Origin: Lentisphaeria bacterium
GTDB lineage: Bacteria; Verrucomicrobiota; Lentisphaeria; Victivallales; GWF2-50-93
Assembly (NCBI GenBank): GCA_020056205.1
Contig: JAGVIF010000495.1
Coordinates: forward strand, 1-5,423
Direction: 5' to 3'
DNA length: 5,423 bases
Positions 1 through 4,277 of the stretch are shown in pieces. The notes beneath the pieces are model-generated. The model was not told the origin of the DNA. It worked only from the letters and a program-made list of their open reading frames with translations, and ran no database searches. Within the stretch, counting starts at the first letter, position 1. Each line of letters starts with the position of its first letter. The translations under genes were made by a program, and so were the position numbers.

Positions 1-542
1 CCGTCGCCCCCAAAACCGTCCTTGAACCCTTCCTGGAAAACGAGAAAGCTTACATCATCCACCACCTTCGCGTAAGTCCTTCCGGTAAGCGAAAGCTCCC
101 TCATAGACTGCTGGGCGAGAACAGGCGAGGCTTCAAATTTTCTTATCGCTGAAATATGTCCCGGCGTCGCCCTGCCGAGCCTGTCGCCGCATCCGATGGT
201 GGTTTTTCTTTTTCTCAATGATATTGGAGCCGTCCATTGGAAAAATTTTCTGAGTTGAATGGCGTTTTCTTCGGAAAAAGGGGATTTTCTCGCATAAATT
301 CCACTTCCGCTAAAACTTTCTCCTGCGAATTTCGCAATCATTCCATTCTTCTTTTCAGAAATCCCCAGTATAAATTTTTCCGTGTCTGCCGCCGCAATCA
401 TCACAAGGCAATCCCCTGCCCTGTGTACGGAGCGCGGGTATATGCGGCAGTCCATTTTATCCACGGATACGGCGAGCGCGGAGGCTATCTTATCTTCGGG
501 ATATTTTATAAGTTCCGAGAAAAGCGACAACGTTTTTTTCAC
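1..542 (-). CDS. uxaE: Tagaturonate epimerase (UxaE) family protein, 3' end cut by window edge
   Basis: The first 180 residues are visible; the rest lies left of the window. From residue 114 the protein reads TTIGCGDRLGRATPGH, then VLAQQSMREL (141-150), TGRT (153-156), VVDD (160-163) and FQEGFKDGFGGD (169-180). These blocks, in this order, match my recollection of the UxaE family (the Thermotoga maritima TM0440 type): a GDRLG block after about 110 residues, then an AQQS-RE block and a FGAD block leading to the metal-site region. UxaE epimerises D-tagaturonate and D-fructuronate in the cytoplasm during hexuronate breakdown. The residues before 114 form a variable N-terminal domain. The start is GTG: an in-frame TGA lies 21 nt upstream, and GAGGAGG (556-562) sits 13 nt before it, a rather long spacing. 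The gene follows fmdB after 28 nt, so the two are probably co-transcribed. The family is fairly sure; the exact sugar-acid substrate is not. Confidence 0.8.
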   Translation of the reverse strand, partial: MKKTLSLFSELIKYPEDKIASALAVSVDKMDCRIYPRSVHRAGDCLVMIAAADTEKFILGISEKKNGMIAKFAGESFSGSGIYARKSPFSEENAIQLRKFFQWTAPISLRKRKTTIGCGDRLGRATPGHISAIRKFEASPVLAQQSMRELSLTGRTYAKVVDDVSFLVFQEGFKDGFGGD

Positions 543-555
543 TGTTTTCTTTTTT

Positions 556-562
556 CCTCCTC
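556..562 (-). promoter_or_regulatory. Ribosome binding site that decides the GTG start of uxaE
   Basis: The minus strand reads GAGGAGG here, a near-perfect Shine-Dalgarno sequence in the short gap after the fmdB stop codon. It lies 13 nt before the GTG at 540-542, longer than the usual 5-9 nt. No ATG start in the same frame lies between the upstream in-frame TGA and the conserved family blocks at a better distance, so GTG remains the best start. Confidence 0.6.
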
Positions 563-570
563 AATGTGGT

Positions 571-819
571 TTATCCGCGTTTTTTCCTTTGATGCAATCC
601 GCAACCCCCTGATGAGCAGCACGACCTGCTCGCCGCGGGGCATTTTTCGGCCGAAGCGCAAGCGGACAGCGGAGAGCTTCCGTCTATCGCGCTGAAAGAC
701 GAAAATATTTTCTTTGCGACGCCGGAGCAATTCCGGCATTTGGCAGTTCTCTCATCCGCTTTCGCGAGTCTTTCGAAGACCTCGCCACACTTTTCACATT
801 TGTATTCAAAAATAGGCAT
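571..819 (-). CDS. FmdB family putative zinc-ribbon regulatory protein
   Basis: This small protein of 82 residues begins MPIFEYKCEKCGEVFE, the hallmark opening of the FmdB family (FmdB_N / putative regulatory protein, FmdB type). The cysteines Cys8-X2-Cys11 and Cys28-X2-Cys31 form one zinc ribbon. The C-terminal part is low in complexity and rich in Ser, Ala and Cys, with Cys54, Cys60, Cys67, Cys68 and Cys73, ending in a basic tail (HQRKKRG). Similar Cys-rich tails occur in other FmdB proteins. The family is named after a protein encoded near formamidase/amidase genes and proposed to be a regulator; its biochemical role is not established. The start at 819 is the only one giving the family N-terminus. 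I see no convincing Shine-Dalgarno sequence upstream. It is followed by uxaE 28 nt later and preceded by the 528-base gap after atpK, so it is probably the first gene of its own unit. Confidence 0.85.
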   Translation of the reverse strand: MPIFEYKCEKCGEVFERLAKADERTAKCRNCSGVAKKIFSSFSAIDGSSPLSACASAEKCPAASRSCCSSGGCGLHQRKKRG

Positions 820-855
820 TGATTGAAAAGTAGTCTGAATTTTCGATTTTTAACA

Positions 856-882
856 ACGAAATACACGAAACACACGAAAAAA
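856..882. repeat. Three 9-bp tandem units (ACGAAAYAC type)
   Basis: Read on the plus strand, the units are ACGAAATAC (856-864), ACGAAACAC (865-873) and ACGAAAAAA (874-882). The first two differ at one position and the third keeps the ACGAAA core. The array lies 37 nt upstream of the fmdB start. I recall similar ACGAAAYAC strings between genes of several environmental bacterial lineages, so this is probably a low-complexity repeat rather than an operator. Confidence 0.7.
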
Positions 883-902
883 TTTTAGATTTTTAAATTG
901 CG

Positions 903-950
903 CAATCATCCAATTATCGACACTTTGATACTCTGACACTTTGACACTCC
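903..950. repeat. Six consecutive 8-bp units (four GACACTTT-like)
   Basis: Split into octamers, the plus strand reads CAATCATC, CAATTATC, GACACTTT, GATACTCT, GACACTTT, GACACTCC. The last four also form a 16-bp tandem duplication (919-934 and 935-950) that matches at 14 of 16 positions. The first two form a second, related pair that matches at 7 of 8. The fixed 8-bp register across 48 bp suggests slippage-type expansion. Confidence 0.7.
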
Positions 951-977
951 CTCAAAACCCACGCTAAAGTCGAAGAT

Positions 978-998
978 CCCGAGCCGCGGGGCCTCGGG
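978..998. other. GC-rich hairpin
   Basis: CCCGAG (978-983) and CTCGGG (993-998) are perfectly complementary and enclose a 9-base loop that is itself GC-rich. There is no T-run on either side, so it does not look like an intrinsic terminator. It sits just before the first copy of the repeated phrase at 1003. Confidence 0.45.
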
Positions 999-1002
999 GC
1001 TG

Positions 1003-1065
1003 TGAACTCCAACAAATCACGTCCCGATGTCTATCCAAGAATCGGGATGAACTCCAACAAAATCA
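1003..1065. repeat. Direct repeat TGAACTCCAACAAA(A)TCA flanking a small hairpin
   Basis: A 17-base phrase at 1003-1019 recurs as an 18-base copy at 1048-1065; the copies are identical apart from one extra A. Between them, TCCCGAT (1022-1028) and ATCGGGA (1041-1047) form a perfect 7-bp stem with a 12-base loop. The unit is therefore copy - hairpin - copy. This could be part of a dispersed family of small elements, but only one instance is visible. Confidence 0.65.
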
Positions 1066-1090
1066 GGTTTAAGTGTTAGGTTTTAAGTTT

Positions 1091-1140
1091 TCTACTTTCT
1101 ACTTTTTTCACTTCCGAACTTTAGAACTTCTCCTTTGAAC
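1091..1140. repeat. Degenerate 7-8-bp CTACTTT / GAACTTY tandem tract
   Basis: CTACTTT occurs twice in tandem (1092-1098 and 1099-1105). After a short spacer, GAACTTTA and GAACTTCT follow in an 8-bp register (1116-1131), then TTTGAAC (1134-1140). The tract is pyrimidine-rich on the plus strand. It is a simple repeat with no coding potential. Confidence 0.55.
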
Positions 1141-1157
1141 TGCCGCGTTTTTCGGGG

Positions 1158-1292
1158 TCGGTATCGAATGGCGCTAAGTTAATGCGCATTTCGAGGTAGC
1201 GCGGGTCTATTTGACCCGCGACTATCGGGTCAGATAGACCCGAGTTACTTTTTCGAAATCCCTAACTTAGCGGCATTCGATTCCGATACCGA
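1158..1292. repeat. Large imperfect inverted repeat, candidate MITE or REP/BIME-like element
   Basis: The outer arms at 1163-1181 and 1263-1281 pair at 18 of 19 positions (single mismatch 1171/1273). Inside, 1188-1194 pairs with 1253-1259 (7 of 7). At the tip, 1202-1210 pairs with 1234-1242 (9 of 9) and 1212-1218 with 1226-1232 (7 of 7); the 1211/1233 position between them is a U-G wobble in RNA, leaving a 7-base loop. The tip can instead fold as two side-by-side hairpins (1200-1207 with 1213-1220, and 1226-1231 with 1237-1242). The extreme ends TCGGTATCG (1158-1166) and CGATACCGA (1284-1292) are also complementary, in a register competing with the outer arm. There is no ORF inside and no evident target-site duplication. 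It may be a non-autonomous transposable element or a REP-type palindrome, and it would also give the 3' end of the atpK transcript a stable structure. Confidence 0.75.
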
Positions 1293-1301
1293 TTCCGACT
1301 T
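1278..1301. repeat. 12-bp tandem duplication CGATTCCGAtac / CGATTCCGActt
   Basis: The unit at 1278-1289 is repeated at 1290-1301 with the first nine bases, CGATTCCGA, identical. It overlaps the right end of the large inverted repeat and explains why two alternative pairings of that arm are possible. Confidence 0.6.
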
Positions 1302-1347
1302 CGAGACGATATTTAACCCGTCAACATTGAAATTTCTTAACTTAAAC

Positions 1348-1821
1348 TTATTTGACCGAGGCCAGAAGCAATCCCGAAAAGACGAGGACGAAAATTGCGA
1401 CCGTTTCAATAATACCGATGGCTACCATGTCGTTCGCAAAACCCTTTTCGGTCTCCGCAAATGAATCACAGCATCCTGCGGCGGCACATCCCTGTTTCCA
1501 CGCGGAAAGACCGATCGCCGTGCCGCTGACAAGCCCAATCGCGATAAACAGGGGCCACGACTGAATGGCGGTGTCCGACGAAAGTTTCGCATTTATGAAA
1601 AGCATAAGAAGCATTCCATAAATTGTCTGCGTGAGCGGCGCTCCGCCGAAAATGACAAGCTGGGTAAACGGCACGGGTTTGTTCTGTACGTAACATTTTT
1701 TCCATGCGCCGATTGCGGCGGAACAGGAAGCTCCCGCTCCAAAAGTTGACCCTATTGCCGAAATAGCCATTGCGGAAATCGCGCCTGCCTGCGCAAGCGC
1801 CTTCATTAAATCTGCATCCAT
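1348..1821 (-). CDS. atpK: V/A-type ATPase subunit K (proteolipid rotor ring), predicted Na+-binding
   Basis: AtpK forms the membrane rotor ring that carries the coupling ion past AtpI. This copy has 157 residues, the length of the fused double-hairpin type, with four membrane helices at about 11-35, 53-78, 88-114 and 130-155. Gly/Ala-rich motifs open each half (GSTFGAGASCSAAIGAW at 24-40, GLVSGTAIGLSAW at 96-108). The ion-carrying carboxylate is Glu139 in helix 4 (AIGIIETVAIF); the matching place in helix 2 holds Gln65 (APLTQTIYG, 61-69), as usual for V-type rings with one carboxylate per four helices. Thr64, Gln65, Gln110 and Glu139 coincide with the Na+ side-chain ligands of Enterococcus hirae NtpK. 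Five cysteines (33, 43, 112, 117, 118) stand out. The start at 1821 was chosen because it gives the family N-terminus and has an excellent ribosome binding site; the frame stays open up to 1926 but that part overlaps atpI. It is the last gene of the operon. Confidence 0.93.
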   Translation of the reverse strand: MDADLMKALAQAGAISAMAISAIGSTFGAGASCSAAIGAWKKCYVQNKPVPFTQLVIFGGAPLTQTIYGMLLMLFINAKLSSDTAIQSWPLFIAIGLVSGTAIGLSAWKQGCAAAGCCDSFAETEKGFANDMVAIGIIETVAIFVLVFSGLLLASVK

Positions 1822-1829
1822 AACACCTT

Positions 1830-1836
1830 CTCCTTT
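1830..1836 (-). promoter_or_regulatory. Strong ribosome binding site that fixes the atpK start
   Basis: The minus strand reads AAAGGAG here, 8 nt before the ATG at 1819-1821. It lies just before the atpI stop codon's downstream edge, in the short atpI-atpK gap. It supports the 157-residue AtpK rather than a longer form reading back into atpI, and fits the high copy number needed for a ring subunit. Confidence 0.8.
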
Positions 1837-1840
1837 AGTT

Positions 1841-3643
1841 TTATTTATATTGGGGATTATTGTTTTTCTTAAACGGCCTGTATTCCGTTCCCGACCACTG
1901 GAGTCCCATGTGATTTGAGAACTCAAGCGTGTTAAGCCTTATCGCATGAACAAGAACACCGATCAGGGACATTATTATATTAAGCGTATGTCCGACAAAC
2001 AAGGCGAAAATCATTACTATCACGCCTACGAAAGGTATATTAAGAGCCTGTACGCTCATACTGTTGAAACTATCGGCGATGCAGTACGTTGCCATTCCAA
2101 GGGCGAAAAGCCTTATATAGGACAGGACATCTCCTAAGCTTCCTATCAGATTGAACGGAAAATTCAGCGCCTCACCTATGTCTTTCCAGTTGATCCCGAA
2201 GAGGCAGATAAGAAGGAGTCCGATGGAATAGAGAGACGCTACAAGATACGCGGGGAACGGCCACAGCTTCACCATAAGTTGAACTATGGTGAAGAAGTTG
2301 CCCCAGATCAGAAGCGCCCAGCCGAGTTCGCCGAGACACTTTGTGCTGTTTATGGCAAGAATCGCCTTCCAGACTCTCGCGAGGGAAAGGTGCGACGCCG
2401 CAATGACGAAGCAGACGAGTTGAAAATTAGCGTCTTTTGTTTCCGGATTGGTAAGCGGGTCAATCCCCCGCATGAACTGCGGAAGATGTCTGGACGGAAT
2501 GGCGAAAAAAACGCCGCTCAAAATTCCCCAGACAATCGTGCTGAGGCTTAAGACGATGGAAAGGTTGATTGGCAGTCTGAACTTCTCTTCTTTTAGTCTG
2601 AATTTCGCGAAAATCGAGGCAAACAGAAAGAGAAGTCCGTAACCGGCGTCGCCTACGATAATCCCGAAAAATATGGTGAAGAAAAAAAGAAAACAGACGC
2701 TTACATCCCACTCGCGATAGCCGGGAGAAAGGCCTATGAATTCAAAAATAGGACGCACTATTTTGAAAATTTTCGGGACAATTATCAGAGTCGGAATATC
2801 GGGATCGTCGCACCGGGGGTCTGAAATCAGAAGTCCCCACTTGAATTTCGCCGCGCTCTTTCTTAGTTTTTCGATCGCGGCAACCGGCATATAACCTTGG
2901 ATATAGGCTAGCTCTCCTTTCCCCTCCATGCCGTCGCGGTTGATTACGAATTCAAGTTCCTCCGAAATTTCCGCCTGATATTCGAGAAGCTCCGGGAGGC
3001 TTTTCGCGAGATGATCGAGGCGCGCTTCATTTTCAAGCATTTCAGTTTTGCGGTCGGCTATTATTTTCTTCACTTTCGAGAGGGAAAAGTTCTCCGGAAT
3101 TTTTACGGTGGGAAGCGTTGACGTGTCGAGAGCCTCCTTAGAAAACACGGCGAAGTAGAGTTCATTTTTTTTGCGGTTTATGATTTTCACCGCGGCTTCG
3201 GCGGGAATTTTCTCCAAATCGCCCCGATCGCCCGCGCAGAGATAAATATGAATGCCGGCGCTTTTCAGGTTTTGCATGAGGTCGGGCGAGAAATCGCCCC
3301 ACGGCAAAAGTTTTTCAAAAATTCCGTTGAATACAAAAAGGTCTTTTCCTATCTCTGAAATTCTGTCCGTTATCTCAAGGGTTCTTTTGGCAATATCGCC
3401 GGCGTTTGAAACATCGGGCAGGGAAGCCGGCGGCGCAGCGCCGGCGTTTTTTTTACGCGAGCGGAGTATTCCTGCTGCTCTTGTGAGACCGGAAAGGAGA
3501 TTCTCAAGCGCGGCTCTGTCATGCGAATCCTGTTTTTTTTCGATTTTTACATGCAGTATGCCAAGTTCGCGAAGCCTTTCGAGAGTTTGAGATTTTTCTG
3601 CGGCAACGCAAAAAACCGCCGTTTTTTTCATTTTTACGATCAT
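1841..3643 (-). CDS. atpI: V/A-type ATPase subunit I (a-subunit, ion-channel stator)
   Basis: This 600-residue protein has the two-part layout of the I/a subunit. Residues 1 to about 310 are a soluble, charged, coiled-coil-prone cytoplasmic arm that joins the peripheral stalk. Residues 312-572 hold about eight membrane segments, near 312-331, 333-347, 360-382, 408-428, 437-458, 464-484, 495-525 and 536-572. The key motif is VLSYIRLFALGMA (506-518) with Arg511, the equivalent of the essential arginine (yeast Vph1 Arg735) that discharges the ion from the rotor glutamate. Arg569 in VHAIRLNTLEF (565-575) matches the second conserved arginine, and Glu574 follows. Other family marks are GDAGYG (331-336) and the closing YRPFK (588-592). 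The ATG overlaps the atpD stop as ATGA, with AGGAG (3652-3656) 8 nt upstream; Met5 is a possible but less likely start. With AtpK it forms the ion path. Oddities are several A-runs on the coding strand and a terminator-like hairpin on the opposite strand at 3426-3454. Confidence 0.95.
   Translation of the reverse strand: MIVKMKKTAVFCVAAEKSQTLERLRELGILHVKIEKKQDSHDRAALENLLSGLTRAAGILRSRKKNAGAAPPASLPDVSNAGDIAKRTLEITDRISEIGKDLFVFNGIFEKLLPWGDFSPDLMQNLKSAGIHIYLCAGDRGDLEKIPAEAAVKIINRKKNELYFAVFSKEALDTSTLPTVKIPENFSLSKVKKIIADRKTEMLENEARLDHLAKSLPELLEYQAEISEELEFVINRDGMEGKGELAYIQGYMPVAAIEKLRKSAAKFKWGLLISDPRCDDPDIPTLIIVPKIFKIVRPIFEFIGLSPGYREWDVSVCFLFFFTIFFGIIVGDAGYGLLFLFASIFAKFRLKEEKFRLPINLSIVLSLSTIVWGILSGVFFAIPSRHLPQFMRGIDPLTNPETKDANFQLVCFVIAASHLSLARVWKAILAINSTKCLGELGWALLIWGNFFTIVQLMVKLWPFPAYLVASLYSIGLLLICLFGINWKDIGEALNFPFNLIGSLGDVLSYIRLFALGMATYCIADSFNSMSVQALNIPFVGVIVMIFALFVGHTLNIIMSLIGVLVHAIRLNTLEFSNHMGLQWSGTEYRPFKKNNNPQYK
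3426..3454 (+). terminator. Intrinsic-terminator-like hairpin on the plus strand, inside atpI (antisense)
   Basis: On the plus strand GCCGGCG (3426-3432) and CGCCGGC (3439-3445) form a perfect 7-bp GC stem with loop GCGCAG, followed after one G by eight T residues (3447-3454). This is the textbook shape of a Rho-independent terminator, but it would act only on transcription antisense to the ATPase operon. On the coding strand the same bases encode an Ala/Pro-rich linker (about residues 64-73 of AtpI), so codon choice for Ala, Pro and Gly plus a Lys-Lys pair could produce it by chance. Confidence 0.4.
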
Positions 3644-4248
3644 GCGGCTTTCTCCTGCATTTTTTTCTTTGCCATTTTAGAGCGGCATACGCCGGCGGTA
3701 TCCTGGTCCCCAAGGTAAATCTGAATTATCCGTATGTTTTCCCTTGTCTCCGGAATTTTGATTTTCTCGAAGAGATTGACCCTTTGGCTGGTTATTCTCA
3801 ACTCTTGCGAAATCAATTCAATCTGTTTTTTTATGATATCTTTTTCGACCTGAAAAGAGATGCTCTTCCTCATGAATTTCAAGGCGTCGTCGAGGGCGGG
3901 CGGAGTGGTGAAAAGATTATATTCAGCCTCCTCAAAAACTATTGATTCAAAGACAGAAACATCAAGCCCTGCTATATTCGCCTTTGATGTTACAACATCC
4001 TTTATAACAAGGACTTGAGAAAGCATGGATGACACGGCGGTGTCCGAAAAAATTTCAAACCACGCTTCCATTTCTCCGAAGAGTTTTTTCTCTCCGCCAA
4101 CGACAAACGCCATCTTTTCCCCGCATTTGCGTATTTCGAGCTGAAGCTGTTGTTTCTTCAACTGGAGGGTCGGAAGAAAACGCTGAAACTGCTTCAGCGA
4201 ATCCCGCTGGCTCTTTAATTCACTTTTTGTGAACTTTATTTTCGGCAT
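3640..4248 (-). CDS. atpD: V/A-type ATPase subunit D (central stalk)
   Basis: Subunit D is the long helical shaft that turns inside the A3B3 headpiece and links it to the rotor ring, like gamma in F-type enzymes. At 202 residues it is the usual length. The N-terminal helix carries the conserved block FTKSELKSQRDSLKQFQRFL (6-25), then LPTLQLKKQQLQ (25-36). The C-terminal helix carries SQRVNLFEKIKIPE (154-167) and the closing IQIYLGDQDTAGVCRSK (175-191), followed by a lysine-rich tail. The region between (about 50-130) is the variable head that protrudes from the shaft. The gene starts 29 nt after atpB; the upstream AAAGG is 13 nt from the ATG, so its ribosome binding site is weak and translation may lean on coupling to atpB. 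Its stop codon overlaps the atpI start (ATGA). Confidence 0.95.
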   Translation of the reverse strand: MPKIKFTKSELKSQRDSLKQFQRFLPTLQLKKQQLQLEIRKCGEKMAFVVGGEKKLFGEMEAWFEIFSDTAVSSMLSQVLVIKDVVTSKANIAGLDVSVFESIVFEEAEYNLFTTPPALDDALKFMRKSISFQVEKDIIKKQIELISQELRITSQRVNLFEKIKIPETRENIRIIQIYLGDQDTAGVCRSKMAKKKMQEKAA

Positions 4249-4277
4249 GATCTCAAAGCCTTTCGCAATTGGCTCGG

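Larger units (their letters stand above)
820..1347. other. 528-base gene-free region rich in short repeats and hairpins
   Basis: No open reading frame here on either strand resembles a protein, and I see no tRNA or rRNA signature. The region separates the atpK stop codon from the fmdB start and must hold whatever ends the ATPase transcript and starts the fmdB-uxaE one. No classic intrinsic terminator (GC stem plus T-run in the minus direction) is visible. The large inverted repeat at 1158-1292 lies 55 nt after atpK and is the only strong candidate for transcript-end structure. The stretch before fmdB is AT-rich, but no clear -35/-10 pair can be assigned. The individual repeats are listed separately. 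Confidence 0.8.

Noticed and set aside
237..695. Open frame of 152 codons on the plus strand
   Set aside because: It runs opposite uxaE and fmdB, whose minus-strand products match known families. Its own translation is low in recognisable motifs and rich in Phe, Arg and Ser, as expected from an antisense shadow.
684..875. Small minus-strand open frame overlapping the fmdB start
   Set aside because: It is a different frame over the fmdB coding region and the repeat-rich leader, with no conserved features.
840..960. Sigma-70-type promoter for fmdB
   Set aside because: Several AT-rich hexamers (for example TAAAAT on the minus strand) could serve as a -10, but none has a convincing -35 at 16-18 bp, so I could not support a specific call.
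903..1140. CRISPR array
   Set aside because: The repeats are 7-9 bp and tandem without unique spacers, and the 17-18-base phrase occurs only twice, so this is not CRISPR.
1158..1292. tRNA or other structured housekeeping RNA
   Set aside because: The nested stems form one long hairpin with no cloverleaf, no T-loop-like sequence and no CCA end.
1822..1926. N-terminal extension of AtpK to an ATG at 1926
   Set aside because: The added residues overlap the end of atpI, do not resemble any K subunit, and would skip the strong ribosome binding site at 1830-1836.
3252..3590. Open frame of 112 codons on the plus strand
   Set aside because: It is antisense to the N-terminal part of atpI and has no family resemblance.
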